NCBI GenBank assembly: GCA_030149475.1
Contig: JASBRL010000090.1
Location: 1-49,850, forward strand
DNA from: Marinobacter sp.
Lineage (GTDB): Bacteria; Pseudomonadota; Gammaproteobacteria; Pseudomonadales; Oleiphilaceae
Length of the DNA stretch: 49,850 nucleotides
Direction of reading: 5' to 3'
Part shown: one piece after another, positions 1 to 7,891 of the stretch
Layout of the letters: each line of letters starts with the position of its first letter
Position numbering within the stretch: the stretch's first letter is position 1
Notes under the pieces: generated by a model
What the model saw: only the letters and a program-made list of their open reading frames with translations
What the model was told of the DNA's origin: nothing
The model's database searches: none
Made by a program: the position numbers and the translations under genes

Positions 1-377
<377 letters not shown>

Positions 378-501
378 AAATCATACAGAGACCCTAAAGT
401 CTCAATTCTTGCTCAAGACAAAACTCAATTTCGACGAGTCGCTGCCTTGATATCTCTTGCCGAAACATCACAGCCAGCGCCCACACGAATTACTTGATCA
501 A

Positions 502-527
502 CTTTTTAAAGAGCCGGGCGTTCGCCC
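502..527 (-). promoter_or_regulatory. rRNA leader antitermination site (boxB-like hairpin and boxA)
   Basis: Read on the minus strand, a GGGCG/CGCCC hairpin (527-516) is followed at once by GCTCTTTAAAAAG (514-502), close to the rrn boxA consensus TGCTCTTTAACA. The next bases include ATTCGTGTGGGCGCT, a block common upstream of gammaproteobacterial 16S genes. The order boxB then boxA is that of rrn Nus-factor antitermination sites. The function is inferred from this resemblance. Confidence 0.7.
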
Positions 528-540
528 AATCGAGGTGCGC

Positions 541-568
541 ATTTTACAGCGTTTACCACCTCTGTCAA
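541..568 (-). promoter_or_regulatory. rRNA promoter, proximal of three
   Basis: On the minus strand TTGACA (568-563), a 16-base spacer, then TAAAAT (546-541) followed by GCGCACC. The GC-rich discriminator is typical of stringently controlled rRNA promoters. The predicted start is near 534, just before the boxB/boxA leader. Confidence 0.75.
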
Positions 569-659
569 CCGCTATTTTCAACCGTTTACGCTCGATTCAA
601 AACAGCCTCTAACTGTCTTCCGACGCCAGCCCCGAGGCTTCAGCATCCGAGTGGCGCGC

Positions 660-687
660 ATTCTACCGCAACACCAGTGCTTGTCAA
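660..687 (-). promoter_or_regulatory. rRNA promoter, middle of three
   Basis: On the minus strand TTGACA (687-682), a 16-base spacer and TAGAAT (665-660), followed by GCGCGCC. Spacing and discriminator match the proximal promoter. Confidence 0.75.
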
Positions 688-780
688 CACTTTGTTTTAG
701 CCGATAAACGCAGTAAAAACAAAGTATTAAAAGCTCACTTGAGCAACGCTTTTGAGGCGGTGACGTCAAGCGAGGTGCGC

Positions 781-808
781 ATTCTACAGACCACCGCAGA
801 AGAGTCAA
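781..808 (-). promoter_or_regulatory. rRNA promoter, distal of three
   Basis: On the minus strand TTGACT (808-803), a 16-base spacer and TAGAAT (786-781), followed by GCGCACCTCG. It lies just past the tyrS stop (853), so tyrS read-through would enter the rRNA operon. Confidence 0.7.
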
Positions 809-852
809 CGATCATTTCGCGTTTTAGCAAAAATTCGCCCAACGCCAGGCTA

Positions 853-2052
853 TTAAACCACCTTGACGCGGGCAATCTTCTTTTTACCGGCCTGGATGAC
901 TACATCATCCCCTTTCCGGAACAGGCGCTCATGTTTCAACTGATCGCCGTCTACATAGACGGCCCCCCGGGCAAAGACATCTTTGGCGGCCTTGCCATTC
1001 TGGGCGAGGCCGGCTTCCTTCAATAGCGATACGATGTGGACATCGTCACGACCGGCCAGTGATACCTCGACTTCGGGCACATTGTCAGGAATGGCACCAA
1101 GCGCGACCTGATTTCCGGCCGACTTGTGCGCAGTCTTTGCCGCCTCCTCGCTGTGGAAGCGGGTGATAATCTCTTCTGCAAGCACCTTTTTATAGCCCTG
1201 AGGATTCGCCCCGCCCTCAACCGCTGACCGGTACTCTTGAACCTCAGCGAGCGGTCGCAAACTCAGCAGCTCGAAATAACGCCACAACAACTGATCCGGT
1301 ACGGCCAGCAGCTTGGTATACATCTCACCGGGCGAGTCGTTTACCCCGATGTAGTTACCAAGAGACTTCGACATTTTCTGGACACCGTCCAGCCCCTCCA
1401 GAATCGGCATCGTCAAAATCGCCTGCGCCGGCTGCCCGTAATGCTTCTGGAGTATGCGCCCCATCAACAGATTGAATTTCTGATCGGTACCACCCAGTTC
1501 GACATCGGCCTTCATGGCGACGGAGTCGTAGCCCTGAACCAGCGGATAAAGAAATTCATGAATGGCGATCGGCTGCTCTGCCCGGTAGCGCTTGGTGAAG
1601 TCATCCCGCTCGAGCATTCGGGCAACAGTATATTGGCCCGCCAGACGTATCATGTCGGCAGCCGACATGTCTCCCATCCAGTCAGAATTGAACATGACCT
1701 CGGTTTTGTCCGGATCGAGAATTTTAAAGACCTGCTCTTTATAGGTTGCAGCATTCGCTGCAATCTGTTCATCCGTTAAAGGAGGGCGTGTCGCACTTTT
1801 GCCGGTGGGATCACCAATTTTACCCGTAAAGTCACCAATCAGAAACAGTACCTCATGCCCCAGATCCTGGAACTGACGCAACTTGTTGATCAGGACCGTA
1901 TGTCCCAGGTGCAGGTCTGGCGCGGTGGGGTCAAAGCCGGCCTTGATTCTCAGGGGACGCCCCTGCTTGAGCTTCTCGATCAACTCCTCTTCCGGGAGCA
2001 ACTCATCCACACCACGCTTGATGATGGCGAGCGCCTCTTCGATTGATGCCAT
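853..2052 (-). CDS. tyrS: Tyrosyl-tRNA synthetase (TyrS/TyrZ type)
   Basis: Charges tRNA-Tyr with tyrosine in the cytosol. The 399-residue protein is a class I synthetase: HLGH at residues 48-51 is the HIGH motif and KMSKS is at 226-230, followed by SLGN. The last ~65 residues ([18 protein letters not shown] and on) form an S4-like RNA-binding domain. Length and motifs fit the TyrZ-like form found beside an rRNA operon in Pseudomonas. The gene reads leftward into the rRNA promoters and is divergent from the M23 peptidase gene. The ATG at 2052 is the natural start. I could not settle a promoter in the 2053-2347 gap. Confidence 0.96.
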   Translation of the reverse strand: MASIEEALAIIKRGVDELLPEEELIEKLKQGRPLRIKAGFDPTAPDLHLGHTVLINKLRQFQDLGHEVLFLIGDFTGKIGDPTGKSATRPPLTDEQIAANAATYKEQVFKILDPDKTEVMFNSDWMGDMSAADMIRLAGQYTVARMLERDDFTKRYRAEQPIAIHEFLYPLVQGYDSVAMKADVELGGTDQKFNLLMGRILQKHYGQPAQAILTMPILEGLDGVQKMSKSLGNYIGVNDSPGEMYTKLLAVPDQLLWRYFELLSLRPLAEVQEYRSAVEGGANPQGYKKVLAEEIITRFHSEEAAKTAHKSAGNQVALGAIPDNVPEVEVSLAGRDDVHIVSLLKEAGLAQNGKAAKDVFARGAVYVDGDQLKHERLFRKGDDVVIQAGKKKIARVKVV

Positions 2053-2347
2053 GGACAGTCATCCCCTGATAACAGTTGCCGAATAGTTTTTACACAGCCC
2101 AACAAATCAACGCTGAGCGTTACTGCCGAGCCTGCTATAGTCCACTGAGCTTGAATGACCAGCACCGCAGTGGACAGGCGCCGCATTATAGCAAGCGCGG
2201 CAAAAAAATCTTCGCCTGTTTCAAACACAACCTTGCGGTGCGCCGGATTGAATACTTTTTATACGAATCTGGTTGCTCTATACTTCAAAGCTGACTTTAA
2301 ATAGGTTGCACAACGTACCGAAGCCACATAAAAAACAGGTTAAGACC

Positions 2348-3706
2348 GTGTTCAAGACGTTTCCGAAAGCACACCTGGCCATTGCCGTCGTCGTCAGCAC
2401 TCTGGTCGGCGCAGGCCTGATGCTCAGTCCAAGCACCGATGTCGAAGCCGGGCGGATGTCGGTGTCTCTGGATCTTGACACGGTGAACAGCACGCCCAGC
2501 AACGACACACCGACCAAAGCCTCGGGCAAAACCCTTGCCGCTGCACCTACAGAAACAACCCTGGCCACAGCACCGTCTCGTACCCCCGCTCCGGAATTGC
2601 ACTGGTCACGTTACGACATCAAACGGGGGGATACGCTTTCCGGACTGTTCAAGCAAGCCGGATTCAATGACGGTCTGATGCTGAGCGTCCTCCACGGATC
2701 GGGCGATGCCAACAAACTGGAGCGGCTCTACGCCGGTGAAACAATCTCCTTTGCCACCAATGCCAAAAATGAACTCGAGGCCGTCAAATTGCAACGCTCG
2801 CGCCTGAGATCCCTTCGCATAGACCGCGAAGATGATGGATTCGTTGGCAAAAAAGTCGTGCGCGAACCTGAGGCCCGGACCACCTATGCTCAAGCCACCA
2901 TCACCAACTCGCTGTTCGGCGCTGGCCAGCAGGCCGGACTGACTGACAAACTGACCATGGAGTTGGCCGGTATCTTTGGCTGGGACATTGATTTTGCGCT
3001 GGATATCCGCAAGGGTGACCGTTTCAGCCTCGCTTACGAAGAGCTATACCTGGACGGCGAGAAAATCGACAACGGCAAGATTCTCGCCGCCACTTTTAAC
3101 AATCAGGGCCAGAACTATGTGGCGGTGCTGTATACCGACAAAGACGGTAACAGTGATTATTACACGCCCGAAGGACGAAGCATGCGCAAGGCATTCCTGC
3201 GCACGCCGGTGGATTTTACCCGCATTTCGTCAAGCTTTAACCTTCACCGTAAACATCCGGTACTCAACACCATTCGAGCCCACAAAGGAACAGACTATGC
3301 GGCGTCCACCGGAACACCCATCCAGGCCGCCGGTGAAGGAAAAATCATCTACGCGGGCCGTAAAGGCGGTTACGGCAACGCAATCGTGATCCAGCATGGC
3401 TACAACATCACCACGCTCTACGGCCACATGAACGGGTTTGCGCGAGGCATCCGTTCCGGCAAGCACGTCAAGCAGGGGCAGGTGATCGGGTATGTCGGAC
3501 AGACGGGCCTGGCCACCGGACCCCACCTGCACTATGAATTCCGTGTCAACGGCGCACCCCGTAACCCGGTCACCGTCAAGCTGCCGGATGCAGCACCCAT
3601 AGCAAAGTCAGAACTGGCACGCTTCAAGGCCAGGACTGACGTGACCCTGGCAACGCTTGAGACATACCAGAAAGCCGGCCAGCTAACTCTGGCAAAAGGC
3701 GAGTAG
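2348..3706 (+). CDS. M23-family murein endopeptidase with LysM/OapA-like region (MepM-like)
   Basis: A zinc metallopeptidase expected to cut peptidoglycan cross-links in the periplasm. From this start it is 452 residues. An N-terminal membrane anchor (LAIAVVVSTLVGAGLML) is followed by a low-complexity linker, then a LysM/OapA-like part (WSRYDIKRGDTLSGLFKQAG). The C-terminal M23 domain has the metal motifs HKGTDYA (HxxxD) and GPHLHYEFRVNG (HxH). The GTG at 2348 has AGGT eight bases upstream. An ATG at 2273 is in frame, but a possible -10 (TATACT, 2279-2284) would put it before the transcript. It ends two bases before anmK, suggesting co-transcription and a shared cell-wall turnover role. Confidence 0.88.
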   Translation: MFKTFPKAHLAIAVVVSTLVGAGLMLSPSTDVEAGRMSVSLDLDTVNSTPSNDTPTKASGKTLAAAPTETTLATAPSRTPAPELHWSRYDIKRGDTLSGLFKQAGFNDGLMLSVLHGSGDANKLERLYAGETISFATNAKNELEAVKLQRSRLRSLRIDREDDGFVGKKVVREPEARTTYAQATITNSLFGAGQQAGLTDKLTMELAGIFGWDIDFALDIRKGDRFSLAYEELYLDGEKIDNGKILAATFNNQGQNYVAVLYTDKDGNSDYYTPEGRSMRKAFLRTPVDFTRISSSFNLHRKHPVLNTIRAHKGTDYAASTGTPIQAAGEGKIIYAGRKGGYGNAIVIQHGYNITTLYGHMNGFARGIRSGKHVKQGQVIGYVGQTGLATGPHLHYEFRVNGAPRNPVTVKLPDAAPIAKSELARFKARTDVTLATLETYQKAGQLTLAKGE

Positions 3707-3708
3707 TC

Positions 3709-4821
3709 ATGGCAGGGGCGCCTCCATCGGCGTACATCGGCCTCATGTCGGGAACCAGCATGGATGGCATTGATGCTGTGCTGGTGAACTTCAATAACGG
3801 ACAAGCAGAGTTGCTTCAGCGCCAGTCCATTGCCTACCCGGATAACGTTCGCAACCGCCTGGAGCGTGTCAGTCAGAACGAGGGCACACCGGATGACCTT
3901 GGTGAACTCGACCATATTCTCGGCAAACTGTTTGGCCGCGCTGCCCTTGAGGTGATCCGTTCCAGCCCCTTGTCAGCCAGCGACGTTGCGGCCATCGGAA
4001 GTCACGGTCAGACCATCCGTCACAAACCCGAAGGTCAGTCCCCGTTTACTCTGCAGATTGGCGATCCCAACCTGATCGCTGAAATGACCGGTGTAACCAC
4101 CGTCGGCGATTTCCGGCGCAGGGACATGGCAGCCGGAGGCCAGGGAGCGCCGCTTGTGCCCGCCTTTCACCAGGCAATGTTCGGTGATGACAGCGAGAAC
4201 CGGTGCATCATTAATATCGGGGGCATTGCCAATATCAGCTGGCTGCCTGCCGATAAACGCCAGTCCACAACCGGTTTCGACACCGGACCGGGCAACGCCC
4301 TGATGGATGCCTGGTGCCTGAACCAGACTGGACGGCACTTTGATGAAGACGGGCACTGGGCCGCGGAAGGCAGAACTGATCAGGCCTTGCTGAGCGACAT
4401 GCTCACTGACGCTTACTTTGGCCAACCAGCTCCCAAAAGTACCGGTAAAGAAAAGTTCAACCTGGCATGGATTCAGACAATCCTGCATAGACATCCGGAC
4501 GTTTTGCCCTCGGATGTGCAGCGGACATTGCTCGAACTGACCGTTATCACCATCGTACGTCAATTACCTTCCGCATCCGGTCAGAGGATTTTCATCTGCG
4601 GAGGCGGCGCAAAAAACCCCCTTTTGATGAAGACGTTGAGTCTTGCATGCAACCCGATGCCAGTGCATGCAACCAGTGAATTGGGAGTCGATCCGCAATG
4701 GGTTGAAGCAACCGCCTTTGCCTGGCTTGCCCGGCAGACTCTCGCCAGGCAATCCGGCAACCTGCCTGCGGTAACCGGCGCCCACGGAGCGCGTATTCTG
4801 GGGGCAGTTTACTGGCCGTGA
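3709..4821 (+). CDS. anmK: Anhydro-N-acetylmuramic acid kinase
   Basis: Phosphorylates and opens 1,6-anhydro-MurNAc to MurNAc-6-phosphate in cytosolic cell-wall recycling. The protein is 370 residues, the usual family length. It begins with the phosphate-loop signature YIGLMSGTSMDGIDAVLV and contains IGSHGQTIRHKP, the DFRRRDMAAGGQGAPLVPAFH block, and the ASKHA-type GFDTGPGNALMD motif with FICGGGAKN near the C-terminus. The ATG is two bases after the peptidase stop, so it is probably the second gene of a murein turnover operon. It converges on erpA, with a small hairpin between them. Confidence 0.96.
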   Translation: MAGAPPSAYIGLMSGTSMDGIDAVLVNFNNGQAELLQRQSIAYPDNVRNRLERVSQNEGTPDDLGELDHILGKLFGRAALEVIRSSPLSASDVAAIGSHGQTIRHKPEGQSPFTLQIGDPNLIAEMTGVTTVGDFRRRDMAAGGQGAPLVPAFHQAMFGDDSENRCIINIGGIANISWLPADKRQSTTGFDTGPGNALMDAWCLNQTGRHFDEDGHWAAEGRTDQALLSDMLTDAYFGQPAPKSTGKEKFNLAWIQTILHRHPDVLPSDVQRTLLELTVITIVRQLPSASGQRIFICGGGAKNPLLMKTLSLACNPMPVHATSELGVDPQWVEATAFAWLARQTLARQSGNLPAVTGAHGARILGAVYWP

Positions 4822-4832
4822 AGGATTACCTG

Positions 4833-4848
4833 TGACGGCAAACCGTCA
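4833..4848. terminator. Short hairpin between convergent anmK and erpA
   Basis: TGACGG (4833-4838), loop CAAA, CCGTCA (4843-4848). The TCA at 4846-4848 is also the erpA stop codon read on the minus strand. There is no T-run on either side, so a termination role is only possible. Confidence 0.3.
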
Positions 4849-5199
4849 GATGGAGAAGGATGAGCCACACCCACACGTGGAGCTGGCATTGGGGTTATTC
4901 ACAATGAATTGTGAGCCCTGTAAGCCCTCGGTGTATTCAATCGTTGCGCCGACCAGATACTGATAGCTCATCGGGTCCACCAACAGTGTGGCGCCATCTT
5001 TTTCGATGGCTGTGTCGTCTTCGTCCTGACTGTCGTCAAACGAAAAGCCGTACTGAAACCCCGAGCACCCGCCGCCCGTTACATAAACCCTCAGTTTGAG
5101 ATTCGGGTTCTCTTCCTCTTCAACCAGCTCACGCACCTTGGCGGTCGCACTATCGCTGAAAAAAAGCGGGGTTGGCATTTGTTGCTGGACAACACTCAA
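4846..5199 (-). CDS. erpA: Iron-sulfur cluster insertion protein ErpA (A-type carrier)
   Basis: Delivers Fe-S clusters to target proteins, classically those of isoprenoid synthesis (IspG/IspH). The 117-residue protein has the three ligand cysteines of the HesB/IscA family: C45 in [10 protein letters not shown], and C109 and C111 in STCGCGSSF. The start at 5199 gives [12 protein letters not shown]. It is separated from the upstream bactofilin gene by a good promoter (5236-5264), so it can be transcribed alone. Confidence 0.96.
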   Translation of the reverse strand: MSVVQQQMPTPLFFSDSATAKVRELVEEEENPNLKLRVYVTGGGCSGFQYGFSFDDSQDEDDTAIEKDGATLLVDPMSYQYLVGATIEYTEGLQGSQFIVNNPNASSTCGCGSSFSI

Positions 5200-5235
5200 T
5201 GGAGCCTCCGGTATTCAACATACATTATCAGGTCG

Positions 5236-5264
5236 ATTATCGTATTCCCGACTAAAACAATCAA
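5236..5264 (-). promoter_or_regulatory. Probable erpA promoter
   Basis: On the minus strand TTGATT (5264-5259), a 17-base spacer and GATAAT (5241-5236). The -35 box abuts the bactofilin stop codon at 5265. The predicted start near 5229 leaves a ~30-nt leader before erpA. Confidence 0.5.
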
Positions 5265-5735
5265 CTATTCTGCCTTCTCACCGTCAATATCCGGGCCGGT
5301 TACTGCCTCACTACGCGGAGCCGAATCTGCCTGAACGCTGGCCTGCTGCCCCAATAACCCGACCGGCTCGCTCTGGTGCACCAGGTTGCCATTCACCTGC
5401 GCGCCCATCGCCATCTCGATCAGGGTATAGTAAACGTTACCATGAATGGAGGCTTTTGCGGCCAACTCAAGGTGGGCCGACGCATAAACGTCGCCGTGCA
5501 CCGTCCCATTTATGATCACATGGGGAGCGACAATGTCACCTTCGATCTCCCCGATTTCCGACAGACGCAACACCGCTTCACTGCCCTCCTCAGCCACAAC
5601 CCGGCCGCGGATACAGCCATCCACATGCAGGCCACCGGAGAAATGCACATCACCCGCCACTGTGGTCTTGCGGGAAATCAGGGTATCGAAGTGCCCTACT
5701 TGGCGCCGGGGCTTCTGCGCTTTCTTGCCAAACAT
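5265..5735 (-). CDS. Bactofilin (polymer-forming cytoskeletal protein)
   Basis: A 156-residue protein with the bactofilin (DUF583) beta-helical core: FDTLISRKTTVAGDVHF, then repeating G-x-V units such as GGLHVDGCIRGRVV, EGDIVAPHVIINGTVHGDV and IHGNVYYTLIEM. Bactofilins form nucleotide-free filaments on the inner face of the membrane and often position cell-wall enzymes. It lies one base after the stop of the coiled-coil membrane protein gene at 5737-6474, which makes that protein a good candidate membrane partner. The low-complexity C-terminal tail is normal for the family. Confidence 0.9.
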   Translation of the reverse strand: MFGKKAQKPRRQVGHFDTLISRKTTVAGDVHFSGGLHVDGCIRGRVVAEEGSEAVLRLSEIGEIEGDIVAPHVIINGTVHGDVYASAHLELAAKASIHGNVYYTLIEMAMGAQVNGNLVHQSEPVGLLGQQASVQADSAPRSEAVTGPDIDGEKAE

Positions 5736-5736
5736 G

Positions 5737-6474
5737 CTATTTCTCCGTCAATGAGGACCAATCAAACGTGCGCTCTACCTTGGTCGCTTTCGAGCCTTTG
5801 GCCTGAGCGACAACTTGTATTTCAACAGGCTTGAAGTCGTCCGGCAGGACCAGTTCGCCCTCTACATCCTGGAAGTAGCGAAAGCGGAACTTTACGCCCA
5901 GATTCTCGATGTCCTCGGACAAGTCCCGCAGGGCAATCACCTGCTTTTCGCCGTCCTGGTCACCTATTACATTGACCGCGACCAGCCCGGTTATGTAGCT
6001 GCTGTTATCACCCACCTGGGTAAGGACAAGCTTGAAGTCAAAATGCCGCTTGCCCCGAGACGGCTGCAGACTCAGGCGATCTACCTGCAAGCCTTCGGTA
6101 GTTTCTGAAGGCGCCATAATGTTCTTGTAAAAGGTCAGATCCGCCTCAAGCTCGGAATTACGGGTTTCCAGGGACGTAATCGCCTGACGGGCCTGTTTCA
6201 GAGCCTGCTGGTCAATGGATTGCCCACGCTCCAGATTGATGAGCTTCTGTCGCGCAGTGGCACTGGCGGCCCGCAATGCGCTCAATTCCTGCTTCAGGTT
6301 ATTCCGGGTCTCAACCACGTTACTGAAACGGAATCCATCTCTGGCCATCCCCGCCATGTACCCGCCCACTGCCGAGACGACCGAAAACACCAGCAGAATT
6401 AGCGTCCGTCGTATACGGCGACCCGGTTTGTGCCGGATGACAACGTACTCACCCGGTTTGCGGTCGTCTGGCAT
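5737..6474 (-). CDS. Single-pass membrane coiled-coil protein (DUF6776-like)
   Basis: A 245-residue protein of unknown function. After a short basic N-terminus (RHKPGRRIRRTL) there is one membrane helix (about residues 24-44, LILLVFSVVSAVGGYMAG). Next comes a coiled coil rich in L, A, Q and E (about 55-115), then a ~115-residue domain expected in the periplasm that ends near TFDWSSLTEK. Pseudomonas has a similar gene between argC and a bactofilin. Tight spacing to the bactofilin gene (1 base) and to argC (10 bases) suggests one operon argC–this–bactofilin. I infer a membrane anchor for the bactofilin filament; no direct evidence. Confidence 0.75.
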   Translation of the reverse strand: MPDDRKPGEYVVIRHKPGRRIRRTLILLVFSVVSAVGGYMAGMARDGFRFSNVVETRNNLKQELSALRAASATARQKLINLERGQSIDQQALKQARQAITSLETRNSELEADLTFYKNIMAPSETTEGLQVDRLSLQPSRGKRHFDFKLVLTQVGDNSSYITGLVAVNVIGDQDGEKQVIALRDLSEDIENLGVKFRFRYFQDVEGELVLPDDFKPVEIQVVAQAKGSKATKVERTFDWSSLTEK

Positions 6475-6484
6475 CAGGACACCC

Positions 6485-7525
6485 TCAGGGTAGCAGAGCC
6501 GGTATTTTCAGACCGCTAGTCTCATCGAGACCGAACATAATGTTCATGTTCTGGACCGCCTGGCCAGCCGCGCCCTTGACCAGGTTATCGATGACCGACG
6601 AGACAATCACCACGGAGCTGTCGGGCTGACGGTGAAGCGCCATCCGGCAACTGTTTTCACCTCGCACACTGCGGGTTTCCGGATGACTGCCAAATGGCAT
6701 GACATCCACAAACGGCTCCTGCGCATAGCGGGATTCAAACACGGCCTGCAGCCGCTGGAAATCGTCAGGGTTTTTCAACTCGGCGTAAAGTGTCGCCTCA
6801 ATGCCACGAATCATCGGCACCAGATGGGGCACAAAGGTAATGCCCAGCTCAGGGTCGCCGGATGCCGCCACGAGTCTTTCCCGAATCTCGGGCAGGTGTC
6901 TGTGGCCAGACGCTCCGTAGGCCTTGAAACTCTCACCGATTTCGCCGTGCAAGGTGCCGACACTGGCTTGGCGGCCTGCGCCGCTGGCACCGGATTTGGC
7001 GTCGGCAATAAGCCGGCGGCCATCTACCAGTCCGGATTCCAGTAACGGCAGAAAGCCCAGTTGAACCGCTGTCGGGTAACAGCCCGGATTTGCGACCAGT
7101 TGCGCGTCACGGATCGCATTGCGCGCCATTTCCGGTAATCCGTAGACTGCCCGTTCTGCCCACGCCGGGCTTTCATGTGGCATGCCATACCAGCTTGCCC
7201 AAACCTGCAGATCTTTCAGGCGGAAGTCCGCCGACAGGTCCACCACCCGAACGCCACGATCAAGCAGGTCAGGCACCAGACGCATGGCAACACCGTGGGG
7301 CGTGGCAAAAAAAACCAGATCACACTGCGCCAGTGTAGCAGGATCGGGATCGGAAAATACCAGCTCGTAATAGCCGCGCAGATTTGGGTACAGGTCCGCC
7401 ACCGCCAGTCCGGCCTCGGAGCGGGACGTAATGCAAATCACTTCAACACCCGGGTGGATCGCCAAAATCCGCAACAATTCGACACCGGTGTAACCGGTTC
7501 CGCCAACGATACCTACTTTTATCAC
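6485..7525 (-). CDS. argC: N-acetyl-gamma-glutamyl-phosphate reductase
   Basis: The NADPH-dependent third step of arginine synthesis. The protein starts [21 protein letters not shown] (Rossmann GxxGxxG) and holds the catalytic cysteine in [25 protein letters not shown] is another family block. The GTG at 7525 is chosen because a GGAG lies about six bases upstream and it gives 346 residues, the usual size. An upstream in-frame ATG (7567) would add 14 residues with no homology-like content. Confidence 0.94.
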   Translation of the reverse strand: MIKVGIVGGTGYTGVELLRILAIHPGVEVICITSRSEAGLAVADLYPNLRGYYELVFSDPDPATLAQCDLVFFATPHGVAMRLVPDLLDRGVRVVDLSADFRLKDLQVWASWYGMPHESPAWAERAVYGLPEMARNAIRDAQLVANPGCYPTAVQLGFLPLLESGLVDGRRLIADAKSGASGAGRQASVGTLHGEIGESFKAYGASGHRHLPEIRERLVAASGDPELGITFVPHLVPMIRGIEATLYAELKNPDDFQRLQAVFESRYAQEPFVDVMPFGSHPETRSVRGENSCRMALHRQPDSSVVIVSSVIDNLVKGAAGQAVQNMNIMFGLDETSGLKIPALLP

Positions 7526-7642
7526 TGCACACTCCATCCGGTGATTGCAGACGGCCTTCCCCTGCACTGAAACAAGGGACGGGGCCTGGTCCGAAAACTG
7601 TTTATCAAGGACGATAGTCTATCATGATAAATCACGGGCTGA

Positions 7643-7670
7643 TTGCAGCCTGCCCGGCAATCGTTAAGAT
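7643..7670 (+). promoter_or_regulatory. Possible promoter of the CLC gene
   Basis: TTGCAG (7643-7648), a 16-base spacer and TAAGAT (7665-7670). A start near 7677 would give a ~215-nt leader containing the folded element at 7754-7845. Match to consensus is moderate. Confidence 0.35.
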
Positions 7671-7753
7671 ACGGTAAGTTTGAACAATCCCTGAAATCGG
7701 ACCACTTCCATAGACGTCGGGCGGTGTCCCGCCTGGTTAATTCGCTGACTACC

Positions 7754-7845
7754 GAGCCCCTGGAGCACGGGAGAGCGCAGTGGTGAAGGTCTGGCGGTCC
7801 CGGATCGAGTCGCCGCAACGCGGCTATCCGGTGCTTCAGGGGCTC
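7754..7845 (+). other. Structured RNA element in the CLC leader
   Basis: Outer arms GAGCCCCTGGAGCAC (7754-7768) and GTGCTTCAGGGGCTC (7831-7845) pair at 14 of 15 positions plus one G-U. Directly inside the 3' arm is a second helix: CGGAT (7801-7805) with ATCCG (7826-7830) enclosing GCCGC-AAC-GCGGC (7812-7824). The element ends 46 bases before the CLC start. It lacks a T-run, so it is not an ordinary terminator, and I do not see the fluoride riboswitch consensus. Function unknown. Confidence 0.5.
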
Positions 7846-7891
7846 CCGAAGGGCGCGCAGTACGGCAACATTAACCAGACGGGGCACCAGC

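Noticed and set aside
7671..7891. Fluoride riboswitch upstream of the CLC gene
   Set aside because: The conserved pieces of the crcB motif are not seen, and the protein is not clearly of the fluoride CLC group.
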